A DNA stretch of 38,843 nt from NCBI GenBank assembly GCA_002351705.1, contig DEHC01000067.1:1-38843 (forward strand), written 5' to 3'. The DNA comes from Gammaproteobacteria bacterium UBA2810 (GTDB taxonomy: Bacteria > Pseudomonadota > Gammaproteobacteria > Enterobacterales > Succinivibrionaceae). The position numbers and the translations under genes are program-made. The notes under the pieces are model-generated. The model was not told the DNA's origin. It saw only the letters and a program-made list of their open reading frames with translations, and made no database searches. Shown here piece by piece: positions 16,583 through 24,855 of this stretch (position 1 is the first letter of the stretch; every line of letters begins with the position of its first letter).

Positions 16583-17149
16583 ATGGATGCAGCTGAATTC
16601 GGCAGCCCTGATGCTTTTGCCATTGAATGCGCGATGTACAGAGATCCCCACGAGACAGAGATCAGCATGTACATCGAAGGCAGGAACATACTTGAGTTTG
16701 AAGTGAACGGCAGAAAGCATACCGCCTGCTGGAACTTCGATGACCTGGCCTCCTGGCTCGGGCATTTTCTTGAGCATATGGCAGAAGATCCGTACCCTGT
16801 GGCCTGCAGCAGCAGGTACGCCGCCGGCAAGGATGTTGAGGCAAGAGACTTTTACTCGGACGATGAGTCGGTTTTTGATGCCTGGTACGACAGGCTGGAT
16901 GAGTGGAATCTCAGGCACAGATGGCATACTGCTTCTGACGGTGCAATTCTTGCTGATGTGTATTTTGAGCTCGCCGGAGATCATGTGGAAATTTCGTGGA
17001 ACAATGCGGATGCTGATCTTGATCCAGGCGTGAAGTTTTCCGAATTAACAGGCTGGGCATCAATAGACAGGAGGTTTTTTGAAGAAACCGTCGGGTCCTT
17101 CCTGAGTTTCTATGCCGCCTATTGGCGTAAAGCAGAGATTAACCACTGA
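16583..17149 (+). CDS. Hypothetical acidic protein, 188 aa
   Basis: Begins MDAAEFGSPDAFAIECAMYRD; the ATG at 16583 has AGAGG about 12 nt upstream, while a start 36 nt earlier has none. It is cytoplasmic, rich in Asp, Glu and Trp, with conserved-looking blocks FDDLASWLGHFLEHMAEDPYPV, FDAWYDRLDEWNLRHRWH and LADVYFELAGDHVEISWNN. I do not recognise a named family. The acidic, Trp-rich composition recalls toxin-immunity proteins, but that is only an impression. It lies 87 nt after the AAA-ATPase gene in the same orientation and could be co-transcribed. Confidence 0.65.
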   Translation: MDAAEFGSPDAFAIECAMYRDPHETEISMYIEGRNILEFEVNGRKHTACWNFDDLASWLGHFLEHMAEDPYPVACSSRYAAGKDVEARDFYSDDESVFDAWYDRLDEWNLRHRWHTASDGAILADVYFELAGDHVEISWNNADADLDPGVKFSELTGWASIDRRFFEETVGSFLSFYAAYWRKAEINH

Positions 17150-17183
17150 CTGCGCTGCCTTGTTCCGGTACATACGTCAGTGG
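17143..17183. terminator. Hairpin between convergent genes
   Basis: CCACTGAC (17143-17150) and GTCAGTGG (17176-17183) form an 8-bp stem with a 25-nt loop. It overlaps the stop codon of the left gene and lies 1 bp from the stop of the minus-strand btuF-like gene. T tracts are poor, so termination strength is uncertain. Confidence 0.4.
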
Positions 17184-17184
17184 C

Positions 17185-18009
17185 TTATCTGCCGTCAGCA
17201 GAGGCTTCCGCTATCTTCCGGCAGAGCCTCGAAAGCCCGTCGGCTGACTTTACCGTGATCTGGATGATGTCAGGATCCCACCCAAGAAAAAGGTACCTGC
17301 TTCCGTTCTCCGAGAGCATATTCCTGAACTTCGCATCCTGATCCGGCGAGGTGTCGAGCACGAGCAGAGGCCTCCGTCTTATGATCTCCTCTGCGTTCAC
17401 TGCGCTGTAGGAGCCGGGGAGGTCAGAGAGGATGTTCCTTGCGCCGCAGTCCTCGAGCATTCCGGAGAGGTAGCTTCCTCCCGTGGCGGCAATCAGCGGC
17501 CTGCTCCCTACGAGGAAGACGGTCCCGATCTTCTTATCCTTCCTGTACCTTGCGCGGACATCACTCAGTCTCTTCCGGAACTCAGCCGCCTGCTTCTCAG
17601 CCTCTTTCTCATGCCCGGTGAGCTTTCCGAGGGTGATGAGCTCATCGGGGAGATCATCGAGGCTCTTCAGGTCAGCAAGATGGATTCTGATGCCGAAGCG
17701 GGTGAGCCTCTGAAGGCTTTCCGAGAGCTCGGGGAAGAAGGTCCTGTCAGCCACGATGAGATCGGGCTTCCTTGCGGCGATTTCCTCAAGACTTGCCTGA
17801 CCGGCGAATGACACTGCCGGGAGATCCGGCCTCACTCCGATGTCGCGAGTGGCGCTGTCCACCGCAGTGATCTCATCGCGGGCGCCGACCGCCGCGAGGT
17901 TCTCGGCGCTCTGCGGTGACAGGGCAATAATGGAGAGCGCTGACGCCTCAGACTGGATGAAAATCGTCAGTGTTGCTGAAAACAGGGCTGCTGCCAGGCT
18001 TTTTCTCAT
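17185..18009 (-). CDS. btuF: Vitamin B12 (cobalamin)-binding periplasmic protein, BtuF-like
   Basis: A 274-aa class III (TroA/BtuF) binding protein with a signal peptide (MRKSLAAALFSATLTIFIQSEASA). The mature part shows ALSPQSAENLAAVGARDEITAV, EEIAARKPDLIVAD and GSYLSGMLEDCGARNIL, typical of BtuF. AGGA lies 4 nt before the ATG at 18009; another ATG four codons upstream is possible. It overlaps the 3' end of the CbiB-like gene by about 60 nt. mtnN and btuF are also neighbours in E. coli, supporting the call. No btuCD genes are in the window. Confidence 0.78.
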   Translation of the reverse strand: MRKSLAAALFSATLTIFIQSEASALSIIALSPQSAENLAAVGARDEITAVDSATRDIGVRPDLPAVSFAGQASLEEIAARKPDLIVADRTFFPELSESLQRLTRFGIRIHLADLKSLDDLPDELITLGKLTGHEKEAEKQAAEFRKRLSDVRARYRKDKKIGTVFLVGSRPLIAATGGSYLSGMLEDCGARNILSDLPGSYSAVNAEEIIRRRPLLVLDTSPDQDAKFRNMLSENGSRYLFLGWDPDIIQITVKSADGLSRLCRKIAEASADGR

Positions 18010-19153
18010 CTTTCCTGCCATTGTGCTTTTCTGAACTGCCTTTGTTCCCTGACTCCGGGACGATGCTCTCGCCGCGGTTTATCTCGGACTCAAAATCAGA
18101 TCCCGGGATGGTGATTACCTTCGGAGGATCGTACTCACTGCCATTGACGCGGGGCTTTGCGGAGCCTCCCCCGATGCCGAGGAGGAGCGCTCCCTCGGTT
18201 ATGAGACAGAGGATGACGGCCATCGACGCGGTGAGTATGGTCATCTTCCGCCTGAACATGCCGATGTAGGATGCGTCAGGGTTGTTGCTGCCTCCTGCCG
18301 CAGGGAAGCGGTACACGTCGCTGCTCCCCTCATAGAACCTCGGGCCGCCGAGGCGGCAGTCAAGCGTCTTCCCCATGGCTGAGAGGAGAATGCCGGTGGA
18401 GGGGCACGGATGGGCGGTTCTCGCGCAGCTGAGGCCGTACTTCACGGCGGAGAGTCCGTTCTTCATCATGAGAAGGGAAAGGGTGAGGAAGAAATCAGGA
18501 AGGGACACGGCTCCCCTCAGCATTGCTCCGAAATATTTCCCGAATACCGCGTTCCCGGGGAGCTTCTGGTTGAAGGCCCGGCCCATCACGATAAAGAGGA
18601 AGGAGATCACGGCAAAGTCGATGCCGGAGCCGAATACCGAGCCGAGCATGTACCAGAACGCGGGAGCGACGGTGAGCTCGCCGGTGCTGAGTATGACGCT
18701 CTCGGAGCAGGCCTTCGCCAGCCCCATCTCGGAGAGCCTTCCGGTCTCCCGGAGGAGAATGGGGCCCGCCTCCCTTCTTGCAAGCTCCAGGTTACCGGCG
18801 CGTAGGGCCGCCTCGGTCTTTCCTGCCGCCTTCATGGTGCCCCTCACGTCGATGATGAGGATCAGGATGAGGTAGTCGAGAAGTGCGTCATTGGGGAATA
18901 TGACCTGGAGCGCGGCGAGCGCTACAGCCGCGAGCACGATGGTGATGATTATCAGCATGACGGACGACACGGCGAGCTGGCTGCTGCTGTGTCCGGGGCG
19001 GTTGAGCTTCTGTCCGATCGCCTTTGCGGCAAGCTCGGTGAACCTCCTGCCGTTCCCGCCGGTCCTGAGCGAGACCAGCGAGACGGTGAGATAAGCTACG
19101 AGGAGCACTGCCCCCGGTGACTCCAGATAGGGCTGTATGTCAGAGAAAGTCAT
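17948..19153 (-). CDS. cbiB: CobD/CbiB-like cobalamin biosynthesis membrane protein
   Basis: A 401-aa membrane protein. Hydrophobic segments lie near residues 14-29, 60-85, 91-101, 165-190 and 306-328. The segment AHPCPSTGILLSAMGKTLDCRLGGPRFYEG matches the conserved cytoplasmic region of CbiB (adenosylcobinamide-phosphate synthase), which attaches the aminopropanol arm to the corrin ring. The hydrophilic tail from residue 331 to 401 extends beyond the usual length (about 310-330 aa) and its DNA overlaps the btuF start. GGAG lies 8 nt before the ATG, inside mtnN; mtnN's TGA and this ATG share one base (TGATG). The classic NTLDAMVGYR motif is not evident, so the function could have drifted. Confidence 0.65.
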   Translation of the reverse strand: MTFSDIQPYLESPGAVLLVAYLTVSLVSLRTGGNGRRFTELAAKAIGQKLNRPGHSSSQLAVSSVMLIIITIVLAAVALAALQVIFPNDALLDYLILILIIDVRGTMKAAGKTEAALRAGNLELARREAGPILLRETGRLSEMGLAKACSESVILSTGELTVAPAFWYMLGSVFGSGIDFAVISFLFIVMGRAFNQKLPGNAVFGKYFGAMLRGAVSLPDFFLTLSLLMMKNGLSAVKYGLSCARTAHPCPSTGILLSAMGKTLDCRLGGPRFYEGSSDVYRFPAAGGSNNPDASYIGMFRRKMTILTASMAVILCLITEGALLLGIGGGSAKPRVNGSEYDPPKVITIPGSDFESEINRGESIVPESGNKGSSEKHNGRKDEKKPGSSPVFSNTDDFHPV

Positions 19154-19839
19154 CAGATGTTCTCCAGTACTGTCCTCGTGATGACGGCCGCGTTCTCGGA
19201 CGCGGTCGGCAGGAACTCCTCGAACTTCACGGGGCTCTCGCCGTTGGCGCTGTCCGATGCGGAGCGGACAATGAGAAACGGGACATTGAGGATGGTGCAG
19301 GCATGGGCGATGGCGGCGCCCTCCATCTCTCCCATAAGGGCGTCAGGGTAAATGGAGAGGATCTTCTCCTTCTGGCTGTCCGTGGAGAGGAACTGATCGC
19401 CGCTCACGATGAGGCCGCTCCTCACGGAGCGCCCGGGGAGAGCGGCCCTGAGAGCGGCCTTCACGAGCCTGACGTCTGAGGTGAACCTCGGCGCGCAGCC
19501 TGCCATCTGCCCGGGCCTGTAGCCGAAAACGGTGAGATCGGCGTCGTGGTAGGCGACTTCCGTCGACACAACCGCATCGCCGATGCGGAGGTCCTTTGAG
19601 AGCGCTCCGGCGCTTCCGGAGTTGATGACGATGTCGGGCTTCTCCTCCTCTATCTGGAGCACTGCGCTAACTGCGGCGGCTACCTTGCCGATGCCGGAGA
19701 CGGTTACCGTGACGTCGTGCCCGGCAATTGAGCCTTTGAACCCGTCACCGTGCGCTCCGTGGAATTCCTTTTTCCCGGAGAGCACCGCGGCCACTGCTGC
19801 CGCCTCTTCCTTCATCGCGCAGATAACGCATGCCTTCAT
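19153..19839 (-). CDS. mtnN: 5'-methylthioadenosine/S-adenosylhomocysteine nucleosidase
   Basis: A 228-aa cytoplasmic nucleosidase that cleaves MTA and SAH in methionine salvage and autoinducer-2 precursor formation. The start at 19839 is preceded by AGGAG. Key residues match the E. coli enzyme: E12 (AMKEE), E171 and E173 (MGEMEGAAIAHAC) and the catalytic acid D196 (RSASDSANG). VSGIGKVAAAVSA and NSGSAGAL are also diagnostic. It is the first gene of an overlapping cluster with the CbiB-like and BtuF-like genes and is divergent from gltBD. Confidence 0.96.
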   Translation of the reverse strand: MKACVICAMKEEAAAVAAVLSGKKEFHGAHGDGFKGSIAGHDVTVTVSGIGKVAAAVSAVLQIEEEKPDIVINSGSAGALSKDLRIGDAVVSTEVAYHDADLTVFGYRPGQMAGCAPRFTSDVRLVKAALRAALPGRSVRSGLIVSGDQFLSTDSQKEKILSIYPDALMGEMEGAAIAHACTILNVPFLIVRSASDSANGESPVKFEEFLPTASENAAVITRTVLENI

Positions 19840-20232
19840 ATCATTCTCCTGCTTTTCCCTGCTGTTCCCGGCCTGCCGGCACATTCCAGTGCCATGCCGG
19901 ACCGGCTGCAATTGTAGCAGATCGGGCGGTGGTCAAATCATGCGCGCAGAACCTCCCTGCAAGGTGCCAGGTAAACCAGTCATGCTTAAGAAAATTAAGT
20001 TTTATGCCCTTTTTGGTTAAAAATTTAGTATTTCAAGTTTTTATTTTTCGTTTCTAAAGATTTTTTTGATCTTTGGTATTGCATGAGAGCCCTAAGGGCG
20101 TCAGAATGCGATAGAGATCAACATTCCGGGCTTTTGCGCCGGATAAATCGATGCCGGGCCAGAAGGACCTGATGCTTGAGCGTCCCCGACTTACTCAGAT
20201 GCCGGTCCGGCCGTAATTACAGAGGATATATC
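19840..20232. other. Divergent mtnN/gltB promoter region
   Basis: 393 bp with no gene. It contains a pronounced AT-rich stretch (about 19985-20090) with several T runs, unlike the surrounding GC-rich DNA. This is suitable for promoters and for binding by Lrp/H-NS-type proteins. I found no sigma-54 element with correct GG-N10-GC spacing and adequate consensus. GC-rich inverted repeats occur in the last 120 bp of the gltB leader. Confidence 0.5.
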
Positions 20233-23200
20233 ATGTTGGAATCAGAGCTGCCAGTAAAACAGGGGCTTTATGATCCGGCAATGGAGCACGACGCCTGCGG
20301 CGTGGGCTTTGTTGCTCACATAAAGGGTCAGAAGAGCCACAGCATTGTAGAACAGGGACTTCTAATACTTAAGAACCTAACCCACCGAGGAGCAGTCGGA
20401 GCAGATCCCCTTATGGGCGACGGCGCAGGCGTCCTGATTCAGATTCCGGATCAGCTTTACCGCGACGATATGATCGCAAAGGGCGTCAAGCTGCCCGCTC
20501 CGGGAGACTACGGCGTCGGCATGGTCTTCCTTCCGAAGGAGACCGCCTCCAGGAAGGCCTGCGAGGAGGAGATCGAGCGCGCTGTAAGGGCTGAGGGACA
20601 GGTTGTCCTCGGCTGGAGAGACGTTCCGGTCGACATGGACATGCCGATGAGCCCGGTCGTAAAGAAGACCGAGCCGGTAATCCGCCAGATCTTCGTCGGC
20701 GCGGGCGACAATGTCCTCGTAACCGACGCGCTTGAGCGCAAGCTCTTCATCATCAGGAAGCGCAGCTCGCATGCCATCAGGGCTCTCCACCTCGAGCACT
20801 GCGGCGAGTTCTATATCCCTTCATTCTCTGCGCGCACCGTCGTCTACAAGGGACAGCTGCTCGCGGATCAGGTCGGCGTGTTTTACAGGGATCTCGCTGA
20901 CGCAAGGTGCGTATCCGCGCTTGCTCTTGTTCACCAGCGCTTCTCGACCAACACCTTCCCGACCTGGGATCTCGCGCACCCGTTCCGCATGATTGCCCAC
21001 AACGGCGAAATCAACACCATGCGCGGCAACGTCAACTGGATGAGGGCCCGCGAGAAGTCGGTCAGCTCCCATGTCCTGGGCGGCGACCTTGACAAGATCT
21101 GGCCGCTCATCTATCCTGGCCAGTCAGACTCCGCCTCCTTCGACAACGCTCTCGAGCTTCTCGTAATGGCAGGCTATCCCCTTGCCCAGGCAGTCATGAT
21201 GATGATTCCTGAGGCCTGGGAGAAGAACGCCACCATGGATCCCATGCTGAAGGCCTTCTACGAGTACCATGCCTCCATCATGGAGCCGTGGGACGGACCT
21301 GCGGCAGTCGCCTTCACCGACGGCCGCCAGATCGGCGCAACGCTCGACCGAAATGGCCTTCGTCCTGCCCGCTACCTCATCACCAAGGATGACACCGTCG
21401 TCATGGCCTCCGAGGCCGGCGTCCTTCCCATCCCCGAGTCGAACATCCGCCGCCGCTGGCGTCTTGAGCCGGGCAAGATGTTCCTCATCGATCTCGATCA
21501 GGGCCGCATCATCGGCAATGAGGAGATCAAGATGCAGCTTGCCAACGCGAAGCCCTACGGCGAGTGGATTGACAAGATCAGAATCCGCCTCTCCGACCTC
21601 AAGGGCGGCAGCGACGCAGAGCCTGTACTCTCCGAGCCCCTGCTCAAGCTCCAGGAGGTGTTCGGCTACACCCAGGAAGACATCAAGCTCATCATGACCC
21701 CCATGGCGAGGGAAGGCCACGAGCCGGTCGGCTCGATGGGCAACGATGCGTCCCTTCCTGTTCTCTCGAAGAAGAACAAGTCGCTCTACCAGTACTTCCG
21801 CCAGCTCTTCGCGCAGGTCACCAACCCTCCTATCGACCCGATCCGCGAGGACATGGTCATGTCGCTCGTCTCCTTCATCGGACCGAAGCCCAACCTGCTC
21901 AACAGCTTCAACCTGAACCCTCCTGTAAGAATCGAGGTCCAGCAGCCTGTCCTGAGCCATTCCCAGATGGACATCATCAGGAACATCTCCGAGAAGACCG
22001 GCGGCAGGTTCAGATCCTACGAGCTCGACATCACTTACCCCGTAGAGTGGGGCAGTGCCGGCATCGAGGCGCGCCTTGCCTCCCTCGAGGCTGAGGCCGA
22101 GGACGCTGTTAAGGGCGGCGCCAACATCCTCATCATCACCGACCGCCACGTAAGCCGCAGCCGCTTCGCGATTCCTGCGCTCCTTGCAACCTCCGCTGTG
22201 CATCAGCACTTGGTAAATGACGGCCTCCGCACCGCAACCGGACTCGTTGTCGAGACCGGCTCCGCCCGCGAGACCCACCAGTTCGCGCTTCTTGCCGCCT
22301 ACGGCGCAGAGGCAGTCCATCCCTGGCTTGCAATCGAGACCCTCCGCTCCATGGCGGGCGGCGACGCAGAGCTCTTCAAATCCTATGAGAAGAACTACGT
22401 CAAGGCTATCGGCCTCATGCTCTGCAAGATCATGTCGAAGATGGGCATCTCGACCTACATGTCCTACACCGGCGCGCAGATTTACGAGGTTCTGGGACTC
22501 AAGAAGAGCTTCGTTGACCGCTACTTCCCGGGCACTGCCACGAGGGTTGAGGGCATCGGCCTCTTTGAGGTTGCCGAGGAGGCAATCAGGACCCACCGCG
22601 CTGCGTTCTCCAGGGATCCGGTCCTTGCCAAGATGCTTGACTGCGGCGGCGAGTACGCCTTCCGCGTCCGCGGCGAGGAGCACATGTGGACTCCTGAGGC
22701 TGTTGCAGATCTGCACCATGCAGTACGCACCGGCGAGCACGGAAATTACGAGATCTACAAGAAGTACGCAAAGATCATCAACGATCAGTCAAAGCGCCAG
22801 ATGACCCTCCGCGGCCTCTTCACCATCAAGCCCCTGGGGGCTCCTGTTCCCCTTGACGAGGTTGAGCCCGCCACTGAGATTGTGAAGCGCTTTGCGACCG
22901 GCGCCATGTCAATGGGCGCGATTTCGACCGAGGTCCATACTGCCCTTGCGGTAGCGATGAACAGGATTGGCGGAAAGTCCAACACCGGCGAGGGCGGCGA
23001 GGACACCAAGCGCTTTGCCCCGATCACCAAGGAGACCTCTCTCCTTGAGGTACTCGGACCTGACGCAGTCGTGAAGGATATGCCGCTCCATCCGGGCGAC
23101 AGCATCCGCTCTGCAGTAAAGCAGGTTGCATCAGGACGCTTCGGCGTAACGACCGAGTACCTGGTCAACGCGGATCAGATCCAGATCAAGATGGCCCAGG

Positions 23201-24855
23201 GCGCGAAGCCCGGCGAGGGAGGACAGCTCCCCGGAGCGAAGGTCTCGAAGTACATCGGCTACCTCCGTCACTCGATGCCGGGCGTAACCCTGATTTCCCC
23301 TCCGCCTCACCACGATATTTACTCCATTGAGGATCTGGCGCAGCTCATTCATGATCTGAAGAACGTCAATCCTCAGGCATCGATCTCGGTCAAGCTCGTC
23401 TCCGAGGTCGGCGTCGGCACTGTCGCAGCAGGCGTTGCCAAGGCAAAGGCTGATCACATCGTGATCTCCGGCCATGACGGCGGAACCGGCGCGGCACCGC
23501 TCTCCTCAATGAAGAACGCGGGCACCGCCTGGGAGCTCGGACTTGCCGAGACCCAGCAGACCCTGGTGCTCAACCGCCTGAGAGGCAGAGTCAGAATCCA
23601 GGTCGACGGCCAGATGAAGACCGGACGCGACGTTGTCATCGGCGCGCTGCTCGGTGCTGATGAGTTCGGCTTCGCCACCTCCGCGCTCGTTGCAGAAGGC
23701 TGCATGATGATGAGAAACTGCAGCAAGAACAACTGCCCGGTCGGCATCTGCACCCAGAGGCCTGAGCTCAGGAAGCGCTTCCCCGGAACTCCGGAGCACC
23801 TCATCAACTACTTCATGTTCGTTGCTGAGGAAGCCCGCGAGATCATGGCAGAGATGGGTGTCCGCCGCTTCAGCGACCTCATCGGCCGCAGCGACCTCCT
23901 CGAGAAGAACGAGGCCATCACCAGCTGGAAGGCCAAGGGACTCGACTTCAGCCAGATCTTCTACCATCCTCAGGTTGACGCCTCTGTTGCCATCAGCAAC
24001 ACCGAGAGCCAGGATCACGCCCTTGAGCATGTCCTCGACAGGACCCTCATCGAGCGCCTTGCCAGCGTCTTCGAGACCAGGAAGCCTGCCTGCATCGAGA
24101 CCCCGATCAAGAACACCAACCGCACCGCAGGCGCTATGCTCTCCGGCGAGGTTGTCCGCAGGCTCGGCACCGATCTGCCTGATGATCTCCTCCATGTAAC
24201 GCTCCACGGCGTTGCAGGACAGAGCTTCGCCGCGTTCCTCACCAAGGGCGTCACCTTCGAGCTCTGCGGCTGCGCGAACGACTATGTCGGCAAGGGCCTC
24301 TCGGGCGGCAGGATCATCTGCTATCCGTCAGCTGACTTCACCGGCAAGGCTGAGGAGAACGTCATCTGCGGCAACACCGTGCTTTACGGCGCAACCACCG
24401 GTGAGGCCTACTTCAGCGGCATCGCAGGCGAGCGCTTCGCAGTAAGGAACTCCGGAGCAACCGCTGTTGTCGAGGGCGCAGGCGATCACTGCTGCGAGTA
24501 CATGACCGGCGGAACGGTCGTTGTCCTCGGCAGGACCTACCGCAACTTCGGCGCCGGAATGTCGGGCGGCGTTGCCTATGTCTATGACATCGACGGCAAG
24601 TTTGCCTCCAGGTGCAACCTGGGCCAGGTATCTCTTGAGCCTGTGCTCAAGGCATCCGAGCAGCCGAAGGACGGCAGGCATCTCGGCATGGCTGACGAGG
24701 ATATTCTGAAGGGACTCATCGAGAGCCATCTCCGCTATACCCACTCCGTCAGGGCCAAAGAGATCCTTGATAACTGGGAGGAGAGCCTCGGCAAGTTCGT
24801 CAAGGTATTCCCGAATGAGTACAAGAAGGCCCTCGCTGGCAAGGAGAACGCATAA
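20233..24855 (+). CDS. gltB: Glutamate synthase (NADPH) large subunit
   Basis: 1540 aa. The ATG at 20233 follows AGAGGA; a TTG 57 nt upstream is less likely. The short propeptide ends before the nucleophile C22 (EHDACGVGFVAH), which would be exposed by cleavage as in other class II amidotransferases. The central and FMN/synthase domains follow. The 3Fe-4S cysteines are C1157, C1163 and C1168 (C-x5-C-x4-C, then PVGIC). The C-terminal beta-helix domain shows GKGLSGGRIICYPS and GATAVVEGAGDHCCEYMTGG. The reaction is glutamine + 2-oxoglutarate + NADPH to two glutamates, with electrons supplied by GltD. The gltB stop and gltD start share one base (TAATG). Confidence 0.97.
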   Translation: MLESELPVKQGLYDPAMEHDACGVGFVAHIKGQKSHSIVEQGLLILKNLTHRGAVGADPLMGDGAGVLIQIPDQLYRDDMIAKGVKLPAPGDYGVGMVFLPKETASRKACEEEIERAVRAEGQVVLGWRDVPVDMDMPMSPVVKKTEPVIRQIFVGAGDNVLVTDALERKLFIIRKRSSHAIRALHLEHCGEFYIPSFSARTVVYKGQLLADQVGVFYRDLADARCVSALALVHQRFSTNTFPTWDLAHPFRMIAHNGEINTMRGNVNWMRAREKSVSSHVLGGDLDKIWPLIYPGQSDSASFDNALELLVMAGYPLAQAVMMMIPEAWEKNATMDPMLKAFYEYHASIMEPWDGPAAVAFTDGRQIGATLDRNGLRPARYLITKDDTVVMASEAGVLPIPESNIRRRWRLEPGKMFLIDLDQGRIIGNEEIKMQLANAKPYGEWIDKIRIRLSDLKGGSDAEPVLSEPLLKLQEVFGYTQEDIKLIMTPMAREGHEPVGSMGNDASLPVLSKKNKSLYQYFRQLFAQVTNPPIDPIREDMVMSLVSFIGPKPNLLNSFNLNPPVRIEVQQPVLSHSQMDIIRNISEKTGGRFRSYELDITYPVEWGSAGIEARLASLEAEAEDAVKGGANILIITDRHVSRSRFAIPALLATSAVHQHLVNDGLRTATGLVVETGSARETHQFALLAAYGAEAVHPWLAIETLRSMAGGDAELFKSYEKNYVKAIGLMLCKIMSKMGISTYMSYTGAQIYEVLGLKKSFVDRYFPGTATRVEGIGLFEVAEEAIRTHRAAFSRDPVLAKMLDCGGEYAFRVRGEEHMWTPEAVADLHHAVRTGEHGNYEIYKKYAKIINDQSKRQMTLRGLFTIKPLGAPVPLDEVEPATEIVKRFATGAMSMGAISTEVHTALAVAMNRIGGKSNTGEGGEDTKRFAPITKETSLLEVLGPDAVVKDMPLHPGDSIRSAVKQVASGRFGVTTEYLVNADQIQIKMAQGAKPGEGGQLPGAKVSKYIGYLRHSMPGVTLISPPPHHDIYSIEDLAQLIHDLKNVNPQASISVKLVSEVGVGTVAAGVAKAKADHIVISGHDGGTGAAPLSSMKNAGTAWELGLAETQQTLVLNRLRGRVRIQVDGQMKTGRDVVIGALLGADEFGFATSALVAEGCMMMRNCSKNNCPVGICTQRPELRKRFPGTPEHLINYFMFVAEEAREIMAEMGVRRFSDLIGRSDLLEKNEAITSWKAKGLDFSQIFYHPQVDASVAISNTESQDHALEHVLDRTLIERLASVFETRKPACIETPIKNTNRTAGAMLSGEVVRRLGTDLPDDLLHVTLHGVAGQSFAAFLTKGVTFELCGCANDYVGKGLSGGRIICYPSADFTGKAEENVICGNTVLYGATTGEAYFSGIAGERFAVRNSGATAVVEGAGDHCCEYMTGGTVVVLGRTYRNFGAGMSGGVAYVYDIDGKFASRCNLGQVSLEPVLKASEQPKDGRHLGMADEDILKGLIESHLRYTHSVRAKEILDNWEESLGKFVKVFPNEYKKALAGKENA

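Noticed and set aside
19912..20232. Search for a sigma-54 promoter upstream of gltB
   Set aside because: Candidates either had wrong GG-GC spacing or matched fewer than half of the consensus positions.
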